From a virus, in IMG/VR virus record IMGVR_UViG_3300031740_000128, positions 1-28,722 of that record: a stretch of 28,722 nt of DNA. The stretch is one strand, 5' to 3'. The notes below the pieces were generated by a model. That model did not search any database. It had not been told where the DNA came from and saw only the letters and a program-made list of their open reading frames with translations. Shown one piece after another: positions 7,197 to 15,028 of this stretch (within the stretch, counting starts at the first letter, position 1; every line of letters starts with the position of its first letter). The position numbers and the translations under genes are program-made.

Positions 7197-9788
7197 TCAC
7201 TTCGCCGTGGGACTCGCACCTGCCTGCTGCTGGCCAGCCGAGCGAGTCGGCAAATGCCTTTGCTGCCTGCCGGCATTGGCCGCAGGAGAAGAGCTTCCCT
7301 GCTTTCCGCTGCCTGGCTTGCCATCACCTTTACCTTGCGCCTGGCGCTCGGCATCTGCGTTGGCCTGCGCTTCTTGCAGGGCCATCTGCGCGGCCTGCGC
7401 TTCAATCGCCTTCTCGCCCATGAACTGCTGCACCTTCACCTTGTTGTCGACGTGCGCCATGATGTGCGCCTCTAGTGCCGCCCACATCACCGGGCGGCAC
7501 TTCATTCCCTGGTCGGTCTTGCGCCACTCGACGATGGTCTGGATATGCACGTCGTCGTTATCGACGATGAACTCCGGCTTGATCTTGCTGGCCAGGAACT
7601 GCACAACCATCGGATGCGGCATGGGCTCTTGCGATGTGGAGCCATCCGGCAGCGGCATCCCTGGCGGCAACTGCTCCGGTATGCCCTGCGCCGCGAAAGC
7701 CTCAAGAACGTGCGGCAACATATCCTCAAGCTGCTTGATCTCCAGGCGTTGCTTGCGATAGTCGGGCGCTACGTCGCCGGCGTCGAATGACAGACCGTAC
7801 TGTTCGAGCAAGTAATTGAACAGCTTCGGCTGGCTGCGCACCGGATCAGAGAAGATGCCGCCGGGCAAGCTGCCCCAGTTGCCCGCGTCGATGATCGTCG
7901 CGCGCTGGTCGGCAACCGACTGCACCTCGGAGGAGCCAGGCACTTCCCATAGCTCGAAATCCCCCTGGATGTCAGAGCGACCGAACCACTGGCCTTCCTG
8001 GTCATCATACTGACCGCCCATGAAGTGGTACTGTACGCCCACCCAGTTCTTCTGTTTCTCCCGCAGAACAATCTCAGTGGTGTGCATGTCGGCTTCGGCT
8101 TTGAGGTCGAGCGTCGGGCCGTGCAGAATGTTGTTCTGGTCGCGCAGGATGGCTGTCCGCGTCGCCGGCTCCGAACGCCCGCCGCTGTCGCCGACGAAGG
8201 CATCGAAGGCTGAGAACTGATGCTGCATGTTGGATTGCTTCTTCTCGATGAAAGCCGGCAGATCGGGGGTCGCGCCGCCGCCAGGCGATTCCCAGATGTA
8301 CTCGCCTGGCCGGTCATCTTCCTGCGCGTTCTGCAACTCCATCAGGTCGCGCGGTGAGCCGGTGATGTCTTCGGCGTTGTACTTGAGAGGATTGTAAGCC
8401 GTCTTACGCGAGGCGTGGTGCATCAGGATTTCATACCAAAGGGATTCAGCCTCATTGAGCTGTTCATTCTGAGATACCGCGTCGTCCTGGCCGCGCCCCC
8501 ACACGGAGTTAGGCACGATGTCGAAGCGCCCATGCACCCACCAGTCGTTTTTGTCTTCGGCGCGCTCCTGAACGATCTGGTTGCCGATGCGTCCTAGGTA
8601 CATGCCATCCGGGTACAGCTCGCGAAGTTGTGTCTTCGTGGGAAACTCAACGTCGCCGGCGACCTCATCTGGCGTGATGTAGAAGCTGTACATCGCCGGC
8701 GCAAGCCAGGCTTCCTCGAATTCGACCATGTCGTGATAGGAATCGTTGAATACCGAATAGGAGCCGCCGCCGTTGGATGCTTCAAGCGAGCGCTGATACA
8801 TCAGGATCAGGTCGCTTGAGGCGGTAGAGCGCGACATCTCAGCGAAGGGGAAATGGTCTTCGAGAACTTCCTGTAGGAACAAACGGCGGCGGATGAAGTA
8901 AGGCGAGGTCTCGAAGAATCTGCTATGCAGGTGCAGCTTGCCTTCCATCGGATCGACCGCATCTGCAATCAGGTCGCCTGAATCGATCTGCTGGTGGCCG
9001 GTGACGACATTCATCGATAGCGCCGGCAGGCCCATCTGATAGATGTCTTCCGAACCGCATGTCGGGCAGAGGCCGTTATCGAGTGGCGGGCGGGCCTGGC
9101 CGAGAGCTGCGCCGGCGGTCGTAAAGCCGCCGCCGGAGTTGGTCTCAGTCGGGCCGAAGGTGCCGCACTCGTTGCACTGGTAGCCTTCCTCTTCGCCGGC
9201 GATCTGGATCTGCTCGGTCTTCGGGATGAGCGCCGGCACGCCGCCTTTCATCGACCAGTTAAAATTGCGCAGGTAGTTGCCGGTGAGTTGCGAATACTTC
9301 GATTCCATCTGGCGATGCGATGCCTTCCAGCGCCTGCGCCACCAGTCCTTTTGCACGACATCGGCGACTTTGGCCGCGCCGACCAACTGCGGGTCGTCGG
9401 TGCGGGCGCGCACCTTGAACTGCGCCTGGGAACGCCCCGCCATCGCCGCGACCGAGCGTACGAAGAAACCATACTGGTTGTTCGCGTGGATCGGGTTGTC
9501 GGGATCAGGCGAGTTCGGCACCCAGAAGCCTGTGCGGTTGTCCCAGTGGCCGTCCTGATTGCCGAGATAGAAGTCGACATTGCGCTTCCAGACGCGGACG
9601 CGCTGAAGATCGACGTAGCGGTTTTCGGCGCGTATGCGGTCAAGCAGGGTGTTCAAGAACGTGCCGGGCTGGACGCCTTTGAAGCGGTCGGCGAGTCGTT
9701 GAAGGGTGGATTTGGCGCGCAGTCTCGCGTCAGGGCCGAGGGCGCGTCCGGCGGTCGTGCTGTTGATATTGGCTATGCCGGTTGACAC
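7197..9788 (-). CDS. Portal protein, long form with a Cys4 insertion
   Basis: The 863-residue protein has portal features: an N-terminal helical region (residues 40-115, RIRAENRYVDLQRVRVWKRNVDFYLGNQDGHW), a central wing/stem region, a DQNNILHGPTLDLKAEADMHTTEIVLREKQKNW helical segment, and a C-terminal Gln/Ala-rich helical tail with low-complexity Gly/Ser/Lys. An insertion at about 205-244 carries C205-x2-C208 and C241-x2-C244, a possible zinc knuckle. The only nearby start is GTG 9788: no ATG/GTG/TTG follows for a long way and a stop lies at 9810-9812 upstream. No ribosome site is seen, and the repeated 21-bp element ends only 5 bases before it. The portal forms the dodecameric packaging/ejection ring. 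Its length is above most portals. Confidence 0.75.
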   Translation of the reverse strand: MSTGIANINSTTAGRALGPDARLRAKSTLQRLADRFKGVQPGTFLNTLLDRIRAENRYVDLQRVRVWKRNVDFYLGNQDGHWDNRTGFWVPNSPDPDNPIHANNQYGFFVRSVAAMAGRSQAQFKVRARTDDPQLVGAAKVADVVQKDWWRRRWKASHRQMESKYSQLTGNYLRNFNWSMKGGVPALIPKTEQIQIAGEEEGYQCNECGTFGPTETNSGGGFTTAGAALGQARPPLDNGLCPTCGSEDIYQMGLPALSMNVVTGHQQIDSGDLIADAVDPMEGKLHLHSRFFETSPYFIRRRLFLQEVLEDHFPFAEMSRSTASSDLILMYQRSLEASNGGGSYSVFNDSYHDMVEFEEAWLAPAMYSFYITPDEVAGDVEFPTKTQLRELYPDGMYLGRIGNQIVQERAEDKNDWWVHGRFDIVPNSVWGRGQDDAVSQNEQLNEAESLWYEILMHHASRKTAYNPLKYNAEDITGSPRDLMELQNAQEDDRPGEYIWESPGGGATPDLPAFIEKKQSNMQHQFSAFDAFVGDSGGRSEPATRTAILRDQNNILHGPTLDLKAEADMHTTEIVLREKQKNWVGVQYHFMGGQYDDQEGQWFGRSDIQGDFELWEVPGSSEVQSVADQRATIIDAGNWGSLPGGIFSDPVRSQPKLFNYLLEQYGLSFDAGDVAPDYRKQRLEIKQLEDMLPHVLEAFAAQGIPEQLPPGMPLPDGSTSQEPMPHPMVVQFLASKIKPEFIVDNDDVHIQTIVEWRKTDQGMKCRPVMWAALEAHIMAHVDNKVKVQQFMGEKAIEAQAAQMALQEAQANADAERQAQGKGDGKPGSGKQGSSSPAANAGRQQRHLPTRSAGQQQAGASPTAK

Positions 9789-9793
9789 GCGAA

Positions 9794-9814
9794 GAGTGTA
9801 CGGGCGAGGTCAAG
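9794..9814 (-). promoter_or_regulatory. Repeated 21-bp element, copy B (abuts portal start)
   Basis: The minus strand reads CTTGACC, five bases (TCGCC), CGTACACTC, one mismatch from the other four copies. Only five bases separate it from the portal GTG, so a transcript started here would be leaderless or nearly so, or the copy acts as a regulator of transcripts from copy C. Confidence 0.65.
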
Positions 9815-9855
9815 AGGAAACGCAGAGAGGCAAAGTAGAGATTGATTACCATTCA

Positions 9856-9919
9856 CAGCAAAGGCCCTGATCTGCGGTTTCGAGGTGAAACCATGCCCAA
9901 AATGCGCGAGCCTTTGCTG
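9856..9919 (-). other. Nested inverted repeats between the two portal promoter elements
   Basis: An outer 10-bp perfect stem (CAGCAAAGGC 9856-9865 with GCCTTTGCTG 9910-9919) encloses a 6-bp hairpin (GGTTTC 9876-9881 / GAAACC 9887-9892, five-base loop). No T-run follows, so it is not an obvious terminator. It would lie in the leader of any transcript from copy C. Confidence 0.5.
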
Positions 9920-9925
9920 CAAGGT

Positions 9926-9946
9926 GAGTGTAAGGGTTGGGTCAAG
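9926..9946 (-). promoter_or_regulatory. Repeated 21-bp element, copy C (portal, distal)
   Basis: The minus strand reads CTTGACC, five bases (CAACC), CTTACACTC. It lies between the stop of the membrane protein gene (9969) and the portal, 138 bases before the portal start. With copy B it makes a tandem pair in front of the portal-scaffold-capsid genes. Confidence 0.7.
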
Positions 9947-9968
9947 GGGAAGGAGAGGCGCGGCAATC

Positions 9969-11006
9969 TCACGATGTTGGCGGATTGGCGGCAGGTTCGA
10001 GTGTGGCGGGGTTGGAATGTTGCACATCAGACATATTCTTCCTCTTAAATACCACACTAAATCCCTGACCCGGCAACATCACACCAAAAAAAGTCCACTG
10101 GCGTTTGTCAGAGTCGTATCTAAATTCGTGGGTCGGAAACCAGGTATACACCTCGACTTCTATGTCACCCGGAACCTGTTCCAATAAGGTTAGAGTAATT
10201 GTTGGAAGAGGATCTGCGGAATTCGCAGTCGTTGGAGCAGGAACGACCATTTCCGGCATCACCAGGGTGTAGATACCTGGAATATTTATTATCTCATACC
10301 GTTTTATCTGTATTGTTGCAGGTTGTTTCTTGTCTAAATGTGGAAGCCTGATCCCATCCTTTCCTTCTAGGCTGAAACACCCCTTTTCAGTATCAATGAT
10401 ACTTATTAGATCAGCTCCTTTGTAAATCTTAGCTTGATGTTCACCAGGCTTAATTACTCCTATTTCTTCGAAGCGCGGGATCTTCTGATGGCCGTCCCGC
10501 ATATGGTAGTCGAGATAATGCTTTACGCTTATAAGAGGATTTCCTGTCTTAAGCCCATAAAGCTCATAACTTGAGTCGGTCCACAGGACTGCCTGATTGA
10601 TTGGCAGAGTAATGTCTTCCTCGCCTGAGAACTTCCCGTCAGGGAAAAGACGCATACTGAATTTTAGATTTCGGCGTAAGACCAATCTATGCAGCACCTC
10701 TCTATTGACTTCATCCCAAACCTCTTTAGTAATCTGCGTAGCCATTACTAACCCAAGTACCTCCTCAATCTTTTGGTGTTCGGCAGTTGTTCTGGTGCTC
10801 CATTCATACATGAATGAAACGATGCCTGCGACTATAAATGCGATTCCTATATCTCTGACGATTTCTTCCCAGCGGTGGTAATTTTCTGTGACCTCCTTAA
10901 ACCAATGCCAAAGTTTAAGCAAATTGGGGGAAAGCAAAATTAGAATGCCAATCACAATGCCTACAATAGCAGCCCTCCAAACATCTTTGGGTACTCCAAA
11001 AAGCAT
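9969..11006 (-). CDS. AT-rich two-TM membrane protein (moron candidate)
   Basis: ATG 11006 is preceded by AGGAG at 8-base spacing. The 345 residues start with two hydrophobic helices (about 11-30 AAIVGIVIGILILLSPNLL, and 53-69 IGIAFIVAGIVSFMYEW). A helical linker follows (EHQKIEEVLGLVM), then a long soluble domain (about 100-345) with many beta-type segments ending near GVMLPGQGFSVVFKRKN. It resembles bacterial membrane-anchored proteins of unknown function with the 'RDIGIAxIVAGIxSxxYE' second helix. The gene is far more AT-rich than flanking virion genes, sits between the KTSC gene and portal, and has its own sigma-70-like promoter. Those are marks of a moron expressed independently of the late genes. 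A role in lysogeny, exclusion or host physiology is speculation. Confidence 0.75.
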   Translation of the reverse strand: MLFGVPKDVWRAAIVGIVIGILILLSPNLLKLWHWFKEVTENYHRWEEIVRDIGIAFIVAGIVSFMYEWSTRTTAEHQKIEEVLGLVMATQITKEVWDEVNREVLHRLVLRRNLKFSMRLFPDGKFSGEEDITLPINQAVLWTDSSYELYGLKTGNPLISVKHYLDYHMRDGHQKIPRFEEIGVIKPGEHQAKIYKGADLISIIDTEKGCFSLEGKDGIRLPHLDKKQPATIQIKRYEIINIPGIYTLVMPEMVVPAPTTANSADPLPTITLTLLEQVPGDIEVEVYTWFPTHEFRYDSDKRQWTFFGVMLPGQGFSVVFKRKNMSDVQHSNPATLEPAANPPTS

Positions 11007-11060
11007 TAGACTTTCTCCTTCGATAATGAACGATTCGATACATCTCTTGAAAGTAGGTGA

Positions 11061-11089
11061 TATGTATCACAATTAGCAAGTCATATCAA
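11061..11089 (-). promoter_or_regulatory. Sigma-70-like promoter of the membrane protein gene
   Basis: On the minus strand TTGATA (11089-11084) and TACATA (11066-11061) are 17 bases apart, about 55 bases before the start codon at 11006. The -35 matches consensus at 5 of 6 positions, while the -10 is weak. The surrounding 130-bp intergenic stretch is AT-rich. Confidence 0.45.
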
Positions 11090-11136
11090 ATTAGAATTCC
11101 AACAGGTCACGATTGCATAATCAGGTCAAGGCTTGG

Positions 11137-11370
11137 TTATTCCAACTCGTGTTTCGTCCACTCGTGGTTAGGCTTGATCTGCGTGTGCAAGAAAGAGCCG
11201 ATAGAGTCGGCTTCCATCATCTCGGTGTGCCTTTCCGGTGACACATCGGAATAGTGACCCTCTGTTGAGATAACACCATCCCGGTTTTTGAAGGCGACGT
11301 GTAGCTCGCGCTTCTCAGGGTCATAGCCAACGGAGTGGACGTGATTGCTTTCAACCGCTGTGCGTTGCAT
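11137..11370 (-). CDS. KTSC-domain small protein, 77 aa
   Basis: The sequence VESNHVHSVGYDPEKRELHVAFKNRDGVISTEGHYSDVSPERHTEMMEADSIGSFLHTQIKPNH follows the KTSC domain layout: a beta strand with 'VGYDPxxxxLxVxF', a short aromatic strand, a helix ending 'ADSIGSFLHxxIK'. In most KTSC proteins the last part reads K-[TS]-S-x-G, replaced here by ADSIGS. The domain is thought to be involved in RNA or nucleic-acid binding but is poorly characterised. The start at 11370 overlaps the end of the coiled-coil gene by 20 bases. The 130 bases beyond its stop (11007-11136) hold the promoter of the membrane protein gene. Confidence 0.75.
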   Translation of the reverse strand: MQRTAVESNHVHSVGYDPEKRELHVAFKNRDGVISTEGHYSDVSPERHTEMMEADSIGSFLHTQIKPNHEWTKHELE

Positions 11371-11776
11371 CTTGCCCTCCCTGCTCTTCCATAAACTCTT
11401 TCACTTCCCGCTGAATCTTCTCGAACATCTGATCGCCCACTTGCTGCCCGCGCTTTGCAGACCTGGCCATCGGCCCGCTGCGCGCCATTTCCTTCATCTG
11501 CGGCGTCGCGGTTGAAGGCTGCGGCCTGTTCTCGAATATTGGGAGCAGGCCGCTCTTCTGACCGACGCGATCAACGACGCGGGTGAAGGCTTTGAAGAGT
11601 TCCGCGTAATCGCCGCGCATCTGCTCCACCGCCGCCTCGTGCTTCTCTTCCAGCTTGTAGACTTCGCTGGCGTGATCCGAGCGTAGCGCCTCAAGCTCGG
11701 CGGCGTGCAGTTCGCGCTCGCGCCGGAGCTGCGCGGCGAGCAGCGGGTAATTAAATATGCGGGCCAAGATGTTCAT
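11351..11776 (-). CDS. Coiled-coil phage protein, 141 aa
   Basis: ATG 11776 starts 12 bases after the previous stop (11788). After an N-terminal hydrophobic segment (MNILARIFNYPLLAAQL) comes a heptad-patterned coiled coil (about 17-70, RRERELHAAELEALRSDHASEVYKLEEKHEAAVEQMRGDYAELFKAF). A polar linker with KRGQQVGDQMF and a short acidic helix (EKIQREVKEFMEEQGG) follow. No enzyme motif is visible. It lies in the small-gene run after the large terminase and could be a head-assembly or scaffolding accessory or an inner-membrane-associated protein; the sequence does not decide. No clear ribosome site is seen. Confidence 0.65.
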   Translation of the reverse strand: MNILARIFNYPLLAAQLRRERELHAAELEALRSDHASEVYKLEEKHEAAVEQMRGDYAELFKAFTRVVDRVGQKSGLLPIFENRPQPSTATPQMKEMARSGPMARSAKRGQQVGDQMFEKIQREVKEFMEEQGGQDATHSG

Positions 11777-11787
11777 CTGGAGCCGGG

Positions 11788-12564
11788 CTATTGAGTGACT
11801 GGCTTCTGGTCTGACACATTTGATAAAGCGTCAGAAGTGTCAGGCGCGGCCTTTGCCTCGCCGACCAAGGCGAGTTGGTCATCGGCATTTGCTTCAGGAG
11901 TATCACTCGCAGAATGCGCCGCCGGCTCGTCGCCGCTCGCGGTTTCAAGGCGGCGTGCCACATCGGGTGGATAAGCATCGCCAGGAATTTCGATCATTTC
12001 ACCTGGCACCTGTACGGCTTCAGCATCAGCGCCAATCCGCGGGTCTGCGCAGCCGGGGCCGGTCTGCGTCTCATCCGCCAAGCTCATCGCATAGGCGACA
12101 TCGCCGTGAACCGGCACGCTGGCCGCAAGCTCAAGCGGGATGCTATTGAGTTTGACGATGGTGCCGGTTTTCAGGAGAGGCAAATTCCAATCTTGATCGA
12201 AACCGGCGGGAGACTGCGGCGGGTTACTCGGCGCACCTTCGAGGCTGTTGTGATACTCCAGCGATTCCAGGTTGTCGTCGTAAGGCTCACCCGTGCAGCG
12301 CGACCTGATGCGCAGCGCCAGCTTATCCTCGCTGGCCACTTCATCCAGGTTGATCAGCACCGCAACGGGGACGAGGCCCAGCGCCACCGCCGCGCGCCGC
12401 CTGCCGTTTTCAATTGGCTCGCTGGTGATTCTCTGGTTGCCACCTTCTACAACCATTGACTCTGCGCAAAGTTGCTGCGCCAGCGCTTCAGCCAGCTCAC
12501 GTAACAACACGGCCTGCTGATAATCATGCTCGTGGAACAGTTTCCGAACGGGTTGTGAACTCAT
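11788..12564 (-). CDS. Hypothetical phage protein with acidic disordered tail, 258 aa
   Basis: ATG 12564 overlaps the preceding TGA (ATGA) and has GGAG 5-6 bases upstream, so a longer frame to 12588 is rejected. The N-terminal 60 residues are helical (HDYQQAVLLRELAEALAQQLCAES). A region with a hydrophobic strand cluster follows (about 65-100, RRRAAVALGLVPVAVLINLDEVASEDKLALRIRSRC). A middle part rich in Asn/Pro and a strongly acidic Ala/Asp/Ser tail (about 190-258) follow. No domain is recognised. Its place downstream of the terminase, coupled to an 83-residue gene, suggests a packaging or head-completion accessory, inferred from location only. Confidence 0.6.
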   Translation of the reverse strand: MSSQPVRKLFHEHDYQQAVLLRELAEALAQQLCAESMVVEGGNQRITSEPIENGRRRAAVALGLVPVAVLINLDEVASEDKLALRIRSRCTGEPYDDNLESLEYHNSLEGAPSNPPQSPAGFDQDWNLPLLKTGTIVKLNSIPLELAASVPVHGDVAYAMSLADETQTGPGCADPRIGADAEAVQVPGEMIEIPGDAYPPDVARRLETASGDEPAAHSASDTPEANADDQLALVGEAKAAPDTSDALSNVSDQKPVTQ

Positions 12565-12812
12565 AGAGGCTCCTCTGTTTCTTGGCATTCAAGTGCCGGT
12601 TTCCAAACCACGTAGTCGACGCCTTCAAGGTGGCGTCGGATTTTCCCCTGCCTCTCAAGCTCCAGGCAGGCTTCGTGCTTCATGCGTTGATCGGCATCGG
12701 AATCCAGGTAGGTCGTGATGCCGGTCCCAAGGTGAGGCAATAGTCGCCCTTCGATGAAAGCCAGAAGTTCGGCCAGCGCATCGGCACTTATCTTTGTTTC
12801 TTTTTCTTCCAA
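12561..12812 (-). CDS. Small hypothetical phage protein, 83 aa
   Basis: The only good start is TTG 12812, overlapping the terminase stop (12788) by 25 bases, with a purine stretch upstream. The protein is helical and charged: EEKETKISADALAELLAFIEGRLLPHLGTGITTYLDSDADQRMKHEACLELERQGKIRRHLEGVDYVVWKPA. The second half (HEACLELERQGKIRRHLEGVDYVVWKP) looks like a small winged-helix-type C-terminus, where a basic helix is followed by a beta hairpin. That would fit a DNA-binding role, but it is only a fold impression. The stop is coupled (ATGA) to the next gene. Confidence 0.6.
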   Translation of the reverse strand: MEEKETKISADALAELLAFIEGRLLPHLGTGITTYLDSDADQRMKHEACLELERQGKIRRHLEGVDYVVWKPALECQETEEPL

Positions 12813-15028
12813 TGCACCGCTTTCTTCGGTTTTGACTTGATGCCCCGCAGGGCAATGGTCACCTCGCGCGTCAGCCGGCGCTGCGCCAACTCTTCCTGCT
12901 CCCGCGCGCTCATCTGTAACCTACCATCGGCGTCAAGCTGTGGGCGCAGGTTCTCCTGACGCAGGTGCTCAGGCAACTGCTCCTCGAAATCCTCTTCCGT
13001 TGTCTTGTTGGCAGGCGACGGCCCCCAGATGCGGCAGAGGTAGCGGTCATCATCGATGCGGTCATCGTCACGCTTGAACGGCTTGCGCGCCGCCACCGGC
13101 TTATCCTTCTCGGTCGCCGGGTAGTGATAGAGCGGGTACTCGCGGCGCGCCTCCTTCTGGCCGCCGAGGCTGGTCTTTGCCGGCGGCCGATAGAGGCGCT
13201 CGCCATCCGCCAGCAGCTCGCCCTCATCCTTGTTGACGATCAGCACATAGCGCGTCCTGCCGATCAAATGCTCGCCATCGTGGGTCGCCTTACAGACCTT
13301 GCATTCGTGTTCAGGTACATACGCTTGCACTGCCTTAGGGTCGGTAGTGCGCGGGTCGATCACGAAGGGGTTGGCTTCGGGCAGCGCCGTCATCAGCGCT
13401 CGCATCTCTGAGATGCCGGCGTTGGCCTGTGGCTTCTTGATGCGCTTGAAGCGGATCGGGTAGCGCTTGCAAGTATAGCGATAAGTGCGCTGCTCGCTCT
13501 CGCCCTCCTGGGAGATCTGCGAGACCGTCATGCGTTCGCCTTCTTTGAGGGGCGTTTCAAATTGCTGGATGCCATCCTCGACAACATTGCCCTGCTCGTC
13601 GCGACGGCCCTCGCCGATCCACTCGACCGGCCAATCAGTGGGCGCAACGAACTCGCGGTAGGCGAAGATAGTGTCGGCGAACGGATCATCCTTGCGCGGG
13701 CGCGTGTACCAAGCCGTGACGTTCAGGTGGTCTTCAGTCGTGCCCACGTCTTGTAGGCGGGCGAGATTCCATGTCCTGGGAATGTGATCGACCCCATAGA
13801 CGCGCTTGAAGTCCTCCCAGGTGATGATGCTGAGAATATCATCCCACATCGTCAGGATGCGGCCAGGCTGCGAGGCTTTGTAGTCACGATCAACTTCGGA
13901 GGCGATCTGCTCCGGAGTCATCGGCTTGCCGCCGTAGCCGTATGGCAGCGCATCATACCAGCGCTCGTCTTTCCAGGGATGCTCGTGCCAATCCATCACG
14001 AAGACGTTGGCGCGGCCAGAATGCCGCTCGTCGGCGTAGGCGTTGAACATGCCGTCGGGCGTGCCGAGTTTGAAGAATGACCTGGTCGTCTGCGACAGCG
14101 CCTTGTCCTGGGGATAGCCGCCGAAGGGCCAGGTCGGAAATTCATCGGCGAGCACAACCGTGGCGCGGCGCTGCCGGCCTACCCTGGCGGTCGGTGGCGA
14201 CCCGGTGATCACCGCGCTATTCTCCGGGTTGGCGATGTTCATATACGGCATGTCGCGGTCGAGGCTGAAGCCCTTCGGTAGCATCCAGGAAGGCAGCAGG
14301 CGCATTTGAAAGCGCGCTTTTTCAAACAGGGTGTCGGGATCCTTCTTCGAGTCGATCAGGTCTTCGGTTGCTGAGGTAAGCAATGCCGAGAAGCCGTCCT
14401 TGAAACGCCACTGCTTGATCGCCCAGCAGATGAAGCCCACCGTCGCGCCGGCGTCGCGGCATTTTTCGATCAGGCCGCTGGTGCGCCGGTTGAATGCCGT
14501 ATCCTCGATCCAGCGCAGGTAGCGCTCCTGGAAGGTGAAGGGGTAGAAGGGCATCACCGCCAGGGGCGAGTCTTCGCGCGGATCGTAACCCCAGGCGTAA
14601 TACCTGAACCAGCGTAGCGTGCCTTCGATGCCGTTGCTGCACAGATCGAACTCTTCTTCGTAATCCCCGGATTGTTTGAGCGTGGCGAGGTGTTCGAGTC
14701 GCTTCTCGGCGATGCGCGCGGCGCGCGTCAGTTGCGCATTGACCAACTCAAATTGATACCAGCGGAACTGACGCTCGATGTCAGACTGCGCCGCATCGAT
14801 CAGCTTGCGGATCTTCTCCTGCTCCGGCTCGATCAGCGCCTCGGCAGCAAGGCAGGATTGTAGCGCCGCGTACAGGCGTTCATCTGGGTCGAAGGCTTTC
14901 TCGCGCAGCAAGGGCTTATTTGCCTGTGCCCTTCGCAGGCCGCGAATCGCTGGCTGTACCAGCATCGAGTCGGATGGTTCCCCATCGCCGTTCGACAGCC
15001 TGGCAAAGCTGGGTACACATATCCCCAT
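12788..15028 (-). CDS. terL: Terminase large subunit (packaging ATPase/nuclease)
   Basis: The 746-residue protein has an N-terminal helical region (1-150). The ATPase core follows: a deviant Walker A at 188-198 (EKCRDAGATVG, where terminases often read KSRxxGxSw), a region typical of this terminase branch (LLTSATEDLIDSKKDPDTLFEKARFQMRLLP), Walker B with catalytic Glu at about 291-297 (VVLADEF), and a coupling-like segment KLGTPDG near 321. The C-terminal half should hold the RNase-H-like nuclease but its acidic motifs are not clearly readable. It contains a possible knuckle EHECKVCKATHDGEH (about 571-586) and ends in a Lys-rich tail. The start at 15028 has AGGA about 11 bases upstream and overlaps the upstream gene by 113 bases; ATG 14965 is an alternative. 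It packages DNA through the portal. Confidence 0.85.
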   Translation of the reverse strand: MGICVPSFARLSNGDGEPSDSMLVQPAIRGLRRAQANKPLLREKAFDPDERLYAALQSCLAAEALIEPEQEKIRKLIDAAQSDIERQFRWYQFELVNAQLTRAARIAEKRLEHLATLKQSGDYEEEFDLCSNGIEGTLRWFRYYAWGYDPREDSPLAVMPFYPFTFQERYLRWIEDTAFNRRTSGLIEKCRDAGATVGFICWAIKQWRFKDGFSALLTSATEDLIDSKKDPDTLFEKARFQMRLLPSWMLPKGFSLDRDMPYMNIANPENSAVITGSPPTARVGRQRRATVVLADEFPTWPFGGYPQDKALSQTTRSFFKLGTPDGMFNAYADERHSGRANVFVMDWHEHPWKDERWYDALPYGYGGKPMTPEQIASEVDRDYKASQPGRILTMWDDILSIITWEDFKRVYGVDHIPRTWNLARLQDVGTTEDHLNVTAWYTRPRKDDPFADTIFAYREFVAPTDWPVEWIGEGRRDEQGNVVEDGIQQFETPLKEGERMTVSQISQEGESEQRTYRYTCKRYPIRFKRIKKPQANAGISEMRALMTALPEANPFVIDPRTTDPKAVQAYVPEHECKVCKATHDGEHLIGRTRYVLIVNKDEGELLADGERLYRPPAKTSLGGQKEARREYPLYHYPATEKDKPVAARKPFKRDDDRIDDDRYLCRIWGPSPANKTTEEDFEEQLPEHLRQENLRPQLDADGRLQMSAREQEELAQRRLTREVTIALRGIKSKPKKAVHWKKKKQR

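Noticed and set aside
6769-7761. A plus-strand open frame of about 330 codons
   Set aside because: It runs antisense across three well-supported minus-strand genes (188 aa, 93 aa and portal); its Cys/Ser/Ala-rich text shows no domain.
9773-10057. A minus-strand frame of 94 codons between the membrane protein and portal
   Set aside because: It overlaps the end of the membrane protein gene and both promoter-like copies, and its Pro/Leu/Arg-rich text shows no protein pattern.
11100-11131. A sixth copy of the 21-bp element near GGTCAAGG at about 11125
   Set aside because: Only the GGTCAAG part matches; the other half, at the fixed spacing, agrees at few positions.
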